From NCBI RefSeq assembly GCF_016863655.1, contig NZ_BOPH01000153.1:1-52217 (forward strand): a stretch of DNA of 52,217 bases, in the 5' to 3' direction. Of this stretch, positions 35,423 to 43,453 are shown in pieces. The notes under the pieces were generated by a model. The model did no database searches and was not told where the DNA came from. It worked only from the letters and a program-made list of their open reading frames with translations. Made by a program: the position numbers and the translations under genes. Every line of letters begins with the position of its first letter. Position 1 is the first letter of the stretch. Source of the stretch: Virgisporangium ochraceum (GTDB lineage Bacteria > Actinomycetota > Actinomycetes > Mycobacteriales > Micromonosporaceae).

Positions 35423-36466
35423 TCAGGGCTCGAGCCGCCACCCGGTCGGCAGCCACAGACCGTCGCCGAAAGTGAACCGGCAGTGCCAGTCCCACACCTC
35501 CGGCCCACCAGCGGCGTGCCACTCCCCGACGAGCGCGCGCACCTGAGTCATGAGACCGGCGTCCGCACCGACCGGATACAGCGCGTCGAGCCCGACCACG
35601 ACGGACCCGCCGCCCGGTTCGGTCACCGTGCACGCCGTCTGCCAGGGCTTCTCGAACAGGCCGTCGACGGTGCGGCGCTCGACCCGGTCGTCGCGGGCCG
35701 CCAGCCCGAACCACAACGCGTAGTAGCGGTTCGGGTCGAGCGGCGGCACCGGCACCGCGTCCGGTGGATCGGGCAGCGTCATCGGCAGGGTCGCGGTGGC
35801 CCGGGGGTGCAGCGCGCCGGCGGCCAGCATGAACCCCGAGCGCACCGCGCCCCGGCCGGCCAGGTCGGGGGTGACCGTGAGGCACGGCTGGATGCCGCCG
35901 TGCTCGATCGGGGCGAGGATCATCCCGTCCGGGGCGAGCTGGTCGAACCACGCGGGCGGCACGCCGCCGATCCCGACGGTGGCGATGATCCGGTCGAACG
36001 GCCCGTGGTCGGGCGCGCCGAGGTAACCGTCGGCGTTCACCGCGGTGACGCTGTCGGCGCCGACGCGGGCGAGCGCGGCGGTGGCGTCGGCGACCACGTC
36101 GGGCTGCACGTCGACGGTGACCACCGGCGCACCGGTGATCGCGGCGATGAGCGCCGCGTTGTAGCCGGTGCCGGTGCCCACCTCGAGCACCCGGTGACCG
36201 GGCCGCAGCCGCAGCTTCTCGAGCATGTCGGCCATCAGCGACGGCTGCGAGCTGGAACTGCTCGGCCGCCCGTCACTGACGCGGGTGACCAGCGCCTCGT
36301 CGGTGTACACCTGCTCCGGCGTCACGGCGGTGGCCCGGCCGTCCGGGTCGACCACCCTGTGCACGAAGTACTCCCGCGGGACGCGCGCGAACGCGTCGAC
36401 CACGGCCCGGTCGCTGACGCCGGCGGTGACGTTCGTCGCATACCGGTGCAGCCGGTCATCGGTCAC
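35423..36466 (-). CDS. Protein-L-isoaspartate O-methyltransferase-like protein
   Basis: A 347-aa PCMT-family protein. The SAM-binding motif VLEVGTGTGYNAALIA lies near residue 95, preceded by the family's REYFVHR and SSSSSQPSLMADML segments, and followed by DRIIATVGI. PCMT enzymes methylate isoaspartyl residues so that aged proteins can be repaired. A C-terminal half of about 150 residues beyond the usual ~210-aa enzyme makes it longer than E. coli Pcm; such forms occur in actinobacteria, some in peptide maturation. GTG 36466 is chosen because residues upstream are shadow. It is divergent from plsC and lies upstream of the Hsp70-like gene, which starts 67 bp beyond its stop. Confidence 0.88.
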   Translation of the reverse strand: MTDDRLHRYATNVTAGVSDRAVVDAFARVPREYFVHRVVDPDGRATAVTPEQVYTDEALVTRVSDGRPSSSSSQPSLMADMLEKLRLRPGHRVLEVGTGTGYNAALIAAITGAPVVTVDVQPDVVADATAALARVGADSVTAVNADGYLGAPDHGPFDRIIATVGIGGVPPAWFDQLAPDGMILAPIEHGGIQPCLTVTPDLAGRGAVRSGFMLAAGALHPRATATLPMTLPDPPDAVPVPPLDPNRYYALWFGLAARDDRVERRTVDGLFEKPWQTACTVTEPGGGSVVVGLDALYPVGADAGLMTQVRALVGEWHAAGGPEVWDWHCRFTFGDGLWLPTGWRLEP

Positions 36467-36506
36467 AGTGTCACGATCCCATGATTGGCGCTGTTGGAGG
36501 TGCTGG

Positions 36507-37202
36507 GTGTCGACGCTGTACTCGGTGGGGAAGGTGACGCTGGCGCCGGCCCTGCGGCTGCTGTGGCGTCCGAAGGTCCGTGGGCTCGACAACATCCCCC
36601 GTGACGGCGGGGTGATCCTGGCGGCCAACCACCTCTCGGTGGTCGACTCGATCGTGGTGCCCATCGTGTGCCCGCGGCCGGTGTACTACCTGGCCAAGAA
36701 CGAGTATTTCCAGCACCGGATCCTCGGGCCGCTGCTGACCGGTCTCAACAACATCCCGGTCAACCGCGGCGTCGGCCGCGAGGCGCTGCTGGCCATCGAC
36801 GCGGCCGTGCCGGTGCTCAAGGCCGGCAAGGTGCTCGGCATCCACCCGGAGGGCACCCGCTCGCCCGACGGCAGGCTGCACCGGGGCCGCCCCGGCACGG
36901 CGAAGCTCGCGCTCGACACCGGCGCCACGATCGTGCCGGTCGGGCTGATCGGCACCGACCGCATCCAGCCGATCGGTGCGCGGCTGCCCCGGCCGGCCTC
37001 GTGCGAGGTGATCTTCGGCGAGCCGCTGGACCTCTCCGCGTACGAGCGGGAGACGGCCAACTCGAAGCTGCTCCGCGAGATCACTCTCAAGCTGATGCGC
37101 GAGATCGCCAAGCTGACCGGCCAGGAGTACGTCGCCCGCTACGCACAGCGCCCGAAGGCCGAGCGGTCCCCCGCCGACGGGCAGAGCCCGAAGGCCGAAT
37201 AG
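36507..37202 (+). CDS. 1-acyl-sn-glycerol-3-phosphate acyltransferase (PlsC family)
   Basis: A 231-aa PlsC-type acyltransferase acting at the membrane to make phosphatidic acid. The catalytic NHLSVVD (HX4D) and the glycerophosphate-binding GIHPEGTRSPDG are present, with INxxVNRG upstream of the latter. The start is GTG 36507 with GGAGG at 36496-36500, six bases away. Earlier in-frame codons overlap the divergent methyltransferase gene and are shadow. A Lys/Glu/Pro tail ends it. The 40-bp gap to the divergent gene must hold both promoters. Confidence 0.93.
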   Translation: MSTLYSVGKVTLAPALRLLWRPKVRGLDNIPRDGGVILAANHLSVVDSIVVPIVCPRPVYYLAKNEYFQHRILGPLLTGLNNIPVNRGVGREALLAIDAAVPVLKAGKVLGIHPEGTRSPDGRLHRGRPGTAKLALDTGATIVPVGLIGTDRIQPIGARLPRPASCEVIFGEPLDLSAYERETANSKLLREITLKLMREIAKLTGQEYVARYAQRPKAERSPADGQSPKAE

Positions 37203-37260
37203 GAGTTCCGCCCCGCCTGCCCTTATGCTCGCGCGGTCTGTGCTGCGCGGGGGAGGCGTC

Positions 37261-38313
37261 ATGAGCACGGGATATGCGGTCGGTATCGACCTGGGGACGT
37301 CCAACACGGTGGCGATCGTCCGCTGGCCCGACGGCCGGACGCGGCCGGTGCTGTTCGACGGCCAGCCGGTGCTGCCCAGCGCGGTGTTCCTCGACCACGA
37401 CGGAACCCTGCACGTCGGCCGCGACGCGCAGCGGATGGCCCAGCTCGACCCGGCCCGCTTCGAGCCCAACCCGAAGCGCCGCATCGACGAGGACGTCCTG
37501 TTCCTCGGCGACCGGGAACTGCCCGTCATCGAGGTGCTGGCCGCACCGCTGCGGGCGGTCGCCCGGGCGGTCCACGACACGGTGGGTCACCTGCCACCGG
37601 CGGTGATCACGTGCCCGGCCGCCTGGGGAACCCACCGCCGCCAGCGGCTCCAGCAGGCCGCCGCGGCCGCCGGATGGCCGCCGGTCAACCTCATGTCCGA
37701 GCCCATCGCCGCCGCGCGCTACTTCACCGAGACCCTCCGCCGCCCGGTGCCGCCCGGCCACGTCCTGGCGATCTTCGACTTCGGTGGCGGCACGCTCGAC
37801 GTCGCCCTCGTGCGTAACGACGGCGCCACGTTCACCGTCGTCGGCAGCGGCGGCGCCGAGGACCTCGGCGGCCTCGACATCGACGCGGCGATCGTCAACC
37901 ACCTCGGCCAGCTGCTGGCCGCGCAGCACCCGCAGGTGTGGGCGCAGATCAGCCAGCCCACCGACGAACTCGGCCGACGGCACAGAAGAGCGTTCTGGGA
38001 CGACGTACGCGCCGCTAAGGAGATGCTGTCCCGGGCGACCACCGCGCCGATCGCGGTGCCCGGCGTGAGCGCGTCGCTGCACCTGACCCGCGACGAGCTG
38101 GAGCAGTTGGCCACGCCGCTGCTCAACCGGGCAACCGGCGAGCTCACCGCCGCCCTGCGCCACAGCGGCCTGCAGCCCGACCAGCTCACCGGCATCTTCC
38201 TGGTCGGCGGCACGAGCCGGGTGCCGCTGGTCAGCCGGCTCCTGCACACGTACACGGGCATCGCGCCGACGGTGCTGGAGCAGCCCGAGCTGCCCGTGGC
38301 CGAGGGCGCCGTC
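37261..38313 (+). repeat. Inverted repeat arm 2 (Hsp70 ATPase domain)
   Basis: Partner of 34303-35355. The intervening 1.9 kb carries the methyltransferase and acyltransferase genes in opposite directions. Long identical runs, such as 37414-37496, would support homologous recombination between the arms. Confidence 0.88.
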
Positions 38314-39990
38314 GCGGGTGCGGCGGCACCGGGGGTGTCGGCGCAGCGGGCCGCCGCCGCACCGGCCATCCCCGTGCAGCGGGCCGCATCGGTGACGGCG
38401 ACGTCGCTGTCGGGCGGCGTACCGGTGTCGGCCGTCCCGTCGTCCGGGCCGCCCACGGCGATGCCCGTCTCGGCGATGCCGGTCTCGACCGCGCCGGGCG
38501 GCCCGCCCGGGTTCCCCCAGCCGCACGCCGCACCCGGCTACCCGCCGCACTCCGCACCGCCGCACTCCGCACCGCCGCACGGCGGGCCGCCGCACGGGGG
38601 GCCGCCGCACGGGGGGCCGCCGCACGGGGGGCCGCCCCATTCCGCACCGCCGCAGCAGCCGCGGCGCGGCCGGCGCTCCCGCGGCGGCCGGAAGTGGATC
38701 TGGGTGGCCGCGGTCCTGGTCCCCCTGCTCGTACTCAGCGTCGTCGCGACCGGCTACTACGCCTACAACCGCTTCCTCGTCACGCCGACCCTGTCCGACC
38801 CCCGCACCACGACGATCGGCGAGCTCGCCCCGAACGGCTTCCGCCAGGCGTTCGCCGCCGAGACCAAGGCGTACGCGATCGGCCAGCGCACCGACGGCAC
38901 CGTCGAGGTGGTCACGATCGACCTGGCCACCGGCGCCGAGCGGCGGCACCGGTCGACGGTCACCGGCGAGTGGGAGAGCGCGCGGCAGATCGACAACTGG
39001 ATCGCCGTGTTCTCGAAGCCGGCCGCGAACGGCACCAGGTACGTCGAGCTCACCAACGGCGTCGACGACCTGCACACGACGCTGACGCTCGGCAAGGACG
39101 ACGGCGTCATGCTGTCCCGGGTCGACCGGATCACGCAGGACCTCGAGTACGTGGTCTACGCGCCGAGCGTCGGCAAGATCAGGTCCGGAACGGCCGGCAA
39201 GACCCCGAAGGAGAACGCTCCCCAGAACCTGCCGGCCGGTGCCCGGCTGCTCTCGGACCTGCGCGTCTCCGCCGACAAGGTCGGCGTGCTCGACAAGGAC
39301 GGCGTGCTGTACCTCTACGAGACCGCGAAGAACAAGATCGCGTACGCCGTGGAGAAGGTGCCGCCGGGCACGCCGCCGAACCTGGTCCACATGCACCCGC
39401 AGGACAACCGCCTGTACTACACGGAGGACAGGGCGGAGTACCAGATCTTCAACGGCGCGGTCCCGCAGCTGACCCGCGGCCCGGCGGACCGCAAGCCGCT
39501 CTGGATCGGCAGCTGCAACCAGAACCCTGGCATCAGCTGCGTGATCGACCAGAAGGGCGACGACGCGTCGACCCGGGAGCTCGCCACGTTCGCCGGCTCC
39601 GAGAGGACCTTCCGCGCCAAGGTGCCGTACGCGAACGTCCCGGGCGTCGTCGCCGACGAGAAGAGCAGCCCGTTCGGCTGGCTGCTGGTCACCTCGACCG
39701 AGGGCGACGTCACGTTCACCACCACCGTCGAGACCGCCGACGGCGCGGCGAAGAAGTACGGCGGACGCATCTGGGCGATCGGCAACGGTCACGTGGTGTT
39801 CGTGCCCACGGGCACGGCCCCGATGGAGCCCCGCAAGGTCGCCATCGAGTCGATCTACATGGGCGACGAGGGCAAGACCGAGGCCAGCGAGGAGACGGTG
39901 CGCCCGGGCACCTGCCACGCCGACTACTTCCGGCTCGCCTGCGCGACCGAGGGCAACGCGTTCGCCGTCTGGAAGGTCAACAAGAGCTGA
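37261..39990 (+). CDS. Membrane-anchored Hsp70-like ATPase, copy 2
   Basis: A 909-aa paralogue of copy 1, same design: Hsp70 ATPase domain (GIDLGTSNTVAI from residue 8, DFGGGTLDVAL, FLVGGTSRVPL), no substrate-binding domain, a low-complexity linker with PPHGG repeats, a transmembrane helix at about 478-505, and an outer domain of ~400 residues ending with a Cys pair (GTCHADYFRLACA). ATG 37261 has GGAGG at 37252-37256. The ATPase halves are almost identical to copy 1 while linkers and outer domains have diverged, which suggests gene conversion or selection on the ATPase. A strong terminator follows. Function unknown; signal transfer across the membrane is a guess. Confidence 0.93.
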   Translation: MSTGYAVGIDLGTSNTVAIVRWPDGRTRPVLFDGQPVLPSAVFLDHDGTLHVGRDAQRMAQLDPARFEPNPKRRIDEDVLFLGDRELPVIEVLAAPLRAVARAVHDTVGHLPPAVITCPAAWGTHRRQRLQQAAAAAGWPPVNLMSEPIAAARYFTETLRRPVPPGHVLAIFDFGGGTLDVALVRNDGATFTVVGSGGAEDLGGLDIDAAIVNHLGQLLAAQHPQVWAQISQPTDELGRRHRRAFWDDVRAAKEMLSRATTAPIAVPGVSASLHLTRDELEQLATPLLNRATGELTAALRHSGLQPDQLTGIFLVGGTSRVPLVSRLLHTYTGIAPTVLEQPELPVAEGAVAGAAAPGVSAQRAAAAPAIPVQRAASVTATSLSGGVPVSAVPSSGPPTAMPVSAMPVSTAPGGPPGFPQPHAAPGYPPHSAPPHSAPPHGGPPHGGPPHGGPPHGGPPHSAPPQQPRRGRRSRGGRKWIWVAAVLVPLLVLSVVATGYYAYNRFLVTPTLSDPRTTTIGELAPNGFRQAFAAETKAYAIGQRTDGTVEVVTIDLATGAERRHRSTVTGEWESARQIDNWIAVFSKPAANGTRYVELTNGVDDLHTTLTLGKDDGVMLSRVDRITQDLEYVVYAPSVGKIRSGTAGKTPKENAPQNLPAGARLLSDLRVSADKVGVLDKDGVLYLYETAKNKIAYAVEKVPPGTPPNLVHMHPQDNRLYYTEDRAEYQIFNGAVPQLTRGPADRKPLWIGSCNQNPGISCVIDQKGDDASTRELATFAGSERTFRAKVPYANVPGVVADEKSSPFGWLLVTSTEGDVTFTTTVETADGAAKKYGGRIWAIGNGHVVFVPTGTAPMEPRKVAIESIYMGDEGKTEASEETVRPGTCHADYFRLACATEGNAFAVWKVNKS
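38542..38646 (+). repeat. Seven 15-bp units coding PPHSA/PPHGG repeats
   Basis: Units of ccgccgcacNNNNNN run in frame; 38587-38631 holds three identical ccgccgcacgggggg copies. They make up the Pro/His/Gly linker before the transmembrane helix of Hsp70-like copy 2. Confidence 0.88.
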
Positions 39991-40016
39991 GAGGGGACGG
40001 CCCTGGCCGTCCCCTC
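39991..40016 (+). terminator. Terminator between convergent Hsp70-like gene and ileS
   Basis: GAGGGGACGGCC at 39991-40002 pairs with 40005-40016; followed by TCTTTCGC on the plus strand. It begins directly after the stop codon and can also serve ileS from the other side. Confidence 0.85.
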
Positions 40017-40024
40017 TCTTTCGC

Positions 40025-43000
40025 TCAGATCTTGTGGACCAGCACCCGCACGGCCACGCCGTCGCCGGCCTCGCCCTCGAAGCCGCCCTCGACGGTGCCG
40101 ACCGACACCGACCCGGCCAGCGTCTCGGCGCCCACGAACGCGCTGTGCGTACGCACCGCGTCGGCGACCTCGCCGTCGGCGTCGACGGTCAGCGTGATCC
40201 GGTCCGACACGGCCAGCCCCGCGTCGCGCCGGGCCATCTGGACGACCCGGACCACGTCGCGGGCCAGCCCTTCCGCCGCCAGCTCCGGGGTGACGGCGGT
40301 GTCGAGCACCACCACCCCCTCGCCGCCGGGAAGCGGCGCCGAGTGGTCGGCGTCGGCGGCGACCAGCTTCAGCTCGAACTCGCCCTCCCGCAGCGTGACC
40401 CCGTCCGCCACCGGTTGCCCGTCGACCAGCTGCCAGTCGCCGGCCTTGACCGCCTTGATCACGGCCTGGACCTGCTTGCCCACGCGCGGACCGAGCACCC
40501 GCGGCACGAGCGTCAGCACCTGCTCGCAGTGCCCGGCGAGGTCGACCGTGAGGTCCACCTTCTTCACGTTGACCTCGTCGGCGACGAGGTCGAGGAAGGG
40601 CCGCAGCTCCTCGGCCCGCGGCGTCGCCACGGTGAGCGCCGGCAGCGGCAGGCGCACCCGCAGCCCTTTGGCCTTGCGCAGCGACAGCGCCGCCGAGCAG
40701 ACGTCGCGGACGGCGTCCATGCTCGCCACCAGCTGGGCGTCGGCGGGAAGATCGGCCGAGGGCCAGTCCTCCAGGTGCACCGACCGACCGCCGGTCAGCC
40801 CGCGCCACACCTCCTCGGCCGTGAGCGGCGCGAGCGGCGCGACCACGCGGCACAGCGTCTCCAGCACCGTGTAGAGCGTGTCGAACGCCTCGCGGTCGCC
40901 GGCCCAGAACCGGTCGCGCGACCGGCGCACGTACCAGTTGGTCAACGCGTCGAGGTAGGACCGCACCGACGCGCACGCACCCGAGATGTCGTACGCGTCC
41001 ATCTGCGCGGTGACCGCGTCGACGAGGTCGGCGGTCTTCGCCAGTGCGTACCGGTCGAGGAGGTGCTTCGAGTCCGTCCTGCGAACGGCCTCGTAGCCCT
41101 CCGCGTTGGCGTACAGCGTGAAGAACGACCAGACGTTCCACAGTGGAAGGAGCACCTGGCGCACCGAGTCGCGCACGCCGCTGTCCTTCACCGGCATGTC
41201 GCCGCCGCGCAGCACCGGCGACGACAGCAGGTACCAGCGCATCGCGTCGGAGCCGTAGGTGTCGAACACGCCCTGGACGTCCGGGTAGTTCTTCAGGCTC
41301 TTCGACATCTTCCGGCCGTCTTCGCCGAGGAGGATGCCGTGCGCCATGCATGTGCGGAACGCCGGCCGGTCGAACAGCGCCGTCGCCAGCACGTGCAGGG
41401 TGTAGAACCAGCCGCGGGTCTGCCCGATGTACTCGACGATGAAGTCGCCCGGGTAGTGGTGCTCGAACCAGTCGCGGTTCTCGAACGGGTAGTGCACCTG
41501 CGCGAACGGCATCGAGCCGCTCTCGAACCAGCAGTCGAGCACCTCCGGAACCCGGCGCATGGTGGACTTCCCGGTCGGGTCGTCGGGGTTCGGCCGGGTC
41601 AGCTCGTCGATGCCGGGCCGGTGCAGGTCGTCGGGGCGCACGCCGAAATCGGCCTCGAGCTGGTCGAGCGAGCCGTAGACGTCGACGCGCGGGTAGTTCG
41701 GGTCGTCGCTCTTCCACACCGGGATCGGCGAGCCCCAGAACCGGTTGCGGCTGATCGACCAGTCGCGGGCGTTGGCGAGCCACTTGCCGAACGAGCCGTC
41801 CTTGACGTGCCCGGGCACCCAGGTGACCTGCTCGTTGAGCTCGACCATCCGGTCGCGGAACGTGCTGACGGCCACGAACCAGCTCGACACCGCCTTGTAG
41901 ACCAGCGGCGTGCTGCACCGCCAGCAGTGCGGGTACGAGTGGGTGTAGGAGTCGTGGCGCACCACGAGCCCGCGTTCCTTCAGGTCGCGGGTCACCGGCT
42001 TGTTCGCCTCGAAGACCTGCATGCCCTCGTACGCCGGCACCAGCGCGGTGAACCGGGTGTGGTCGTCGACGGTCACCACGGTCGGGATTCCGGCGGCGTT
42101 GCAGGCGTTCTGGTCGTCCTCGCCGAACGCGGGCGCCATGTGGACGACGCCCGTACCGTCCTCTGTGGACACGAAGTCGGCGCCGAGCACCTGGAACGCG
42201 TTCTCCCCGCCCGGCTCCACGAGGAAGTCGAACAGTGGCGTGTACCTGCGCCCGACGAGCTCGCGCCCGAACACCGAGCCCACGCGCGTCATCGACGCGA
42301 GCTCCTTCTCGTACGCGCCGACGCGCGCGGCACCGAGCACGTACTTCTGGCCGTCGTCGGCGGCGAAGACCGCGTACTCGATGTCCGGACCCACCGCCAG
42401 CGCCAGGTTCGACGGCAGCGTCCACGGGGTGGTGGTCCAGGCGAGCAGGTTCTCGCCGGTCTCCAGCCGGAACGCCACGGTCAGGGCCGGGTCCTGCCGG
42501 TCCTGGTAGACGTCGTCCATGCGCGTCTCGGTGTTGGACAACGGGGTTTCGCAGCGCCAGCAGTACGCCAGCACGCGGAAGCCCTCGTACACCAGACCCT
42601 TCTCGTGCAGGGTCTTGAACGCCCACATGACGCTCTCCATGTACGGGAGGTCGAGCGTCTTGTAGTCGTTGTCGAAGTCGACCCAGCGGGCCTGCCGGTT
42701 GACGTAGCGCTCCCACTCGTTGGTGTAGCGCAGCACCGACTCCTTGCAGGCGGCGTTGAACTTGTCGACGCCGAGCGCGAGGATCTCCGCCTTGGTGGTG
42801 ATTCCGAGCTGCTTCTCGGCCTCGACCTCCGCCGGCAGGCCGTGGGTGTCCCACCCGAAACGGCGCTCGACGTGCTTGCCGCGCATCGTCTGGTACCGCG
42901 GCACCACGTCTTTGACGTAGCCGGTGAAGAGGTGGCCGTAGTGCGGCAGCCCGTTCGCGAACGGCGGCCCGTCGTAGAAGACGAACTCGTTCGACCCGTT

Positions 43001-43138
43001 CTCGCCCGCCGGCCGTTCGGACACGCTGGCCTCGAACGTACCGTCGGAGTTCCAGTGCTCGAGCACGCCCCGCTCGACGGCGGGCAGGTCCGGGCTCGCG
43101 GGCACTCCCGCGACCGCGGCGTGCTTCGGGTAGGACAT
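40025..43138 (-). CDS. ileS: Isoleucyl-tRNA synthetase
   Basis: A 1037-aa class I synthetase of the longer actinobacterial/eukaryote-like type. The HIGH-like motif is PHYGH at 65-69, KMSKS is at 610-614, the editing domain lies between (about 190-400), and the anticodon-binding and C-terminal domains are present. The start is ATG 43138, with the SD GAGGAG inside the T-box leader hairpin. Ile starvation should raise translation through that leader. This longer class is naturally less sensitive to mupirocin than the short bacterial type in several bacteria; whether it is so here cannot be read from sequence. Confidence 0.98.
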   Translation of the reverse strand: MSYPKHAAVAGVPASPDLPAVERGVLEHWNSDGTFEASVSERPAGENGSNEFVFYDGPPFANGLPHYGHLFTGYVKDVVPRYQTMRGKHVERRFGWDTHGLPAEVEAEKQLGITTKAEILALGVDKFNAACKESVLRYTNEWERYVNRQARWVDFDNDYKTLDLPYMESVMWAFKTLHEKGLVYEGFRVLAYCWRCETPLSNTETRMDDVYQDRQDPALTVAFRLETGENLLAWTTTPWTLPSNLALAVGPDIEYAVFAADDGQKYVLGAARVGAYEKELASMTRVGSVFGRELVGRRYTPLFDFLVEPGGENAFQVLGADFVSTEDGTGVVHMAPAFGEDDQNACNAAGIPTVVTVDDHTRFTALVPAYEGMQVFEANKPVTRDLKERGLVVRHDSYTHSYPHCWRCSTPLVYKAVSSWFVAVSTFRDRMVELNEQVTWVPGHVKDGSFGKWLANARDWSISRNRFWGSPIPVWKSDDPNYPRVDVYGSLDQLEADFGVRPDDLHRPGIDELTRPNPDDPTGKSTMRRVPEVLDCWFESGSMPFAQVHYPFENRDWFEHHYPGDFIVEYIGQTRGWFYTLHVLATALFDRPAFRTCMAHGILLGEDGRKMSKSLKNYPDVQGVFDTYGSDAMRWYLLSSPVLRGGDMPVKDSGVRDSVRQVLLPLWNVWSFFTLYANAEGYEAVRRTDSKHLLDRYALAKTADLVDAVTAQMDAYDISGACASVRSYLDALTNWYVRRSRDRFWAGDREAFDTLYTVLETLCRVVAPLAPLTAEEVWRGLTGGRSVHLEDWPSADLPADAQLVASMDAVRDVCSAALSLRKAKGLRVRLPLPALTVATPRAEELRPFLDLVADEVNVKKVDLTVDLAGHCEQVLTLVPRVLGPRVGKQVQAVIKAVKAGDWQLVDGQPVADGVTLREGEFELKLVAADADHSAPLPGGEGVVVLDTAVTPELAAEGLARDVVRVVQMARRDAGLAVSDRITLTVDADGEVADAVRTHSAFVGAETLAGSVSVGTVEGGFEGEAGDGVAVRVLVHKI

Positions 43139-43146
43139 GTCGGTGG

Positions 43147-43309
43147 CTCCTCGCTGTCACTGCTCCAACGTGCGAGGACGAGCCCTGGTGGAGGCCCGCG
43201 GTACCACCCCGCTTGCCATCCACGAGAATGGATGGCCGCTCATTAGGCCGGCTGTGACGGGCCGCCCCGTCCGGTTCTAGTGAGACCCTTTCGGATCTGT
43301 TCTTCCGGA
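43147..43309 (-). promoter_or_regulatory. Translational T-box leader of ileS
   Basis: On the minus strand the T-box motif TGGTACCGCG is at 43206-43197. A short Stem I closes with TCCGG (43309-43305) and CCGGA (43274-43270), and holds the isoleucine specifier ATC at 43296-43294. Downstream, 43178-43172 (TCCTCGC) is fully complementary to 43154-43148 (GCGAGGA), which includes the ileS Shine-Dalgarno. Uncharged tRNA-Ile binding should free the SD. There is no terminator hairpin with a U-run, so control is at translation, as in other actinobacterial ileS leaders. Confidence 0.9.
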
Positions 43310-43453
43310 GGCTCGCCGGTGATGGCCGGGTCGACGCCTGTGCGACCAGGATACCCGAGCCCACGGCGAGCCTTCATCGCGATTACCGTTGACCACAGCT
43401 TTCGCGACCCGCGCCTGGGGCCTAGCCTCAAACAAAGCCCGTGGGAGGTCACA

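Noticed and set aside
39924..43364. 1146-aa open frame on the minus strand
   Set aside because: Overlaps ileS in another frame; the ileS frame has all synthetase motifs and the T-box start.
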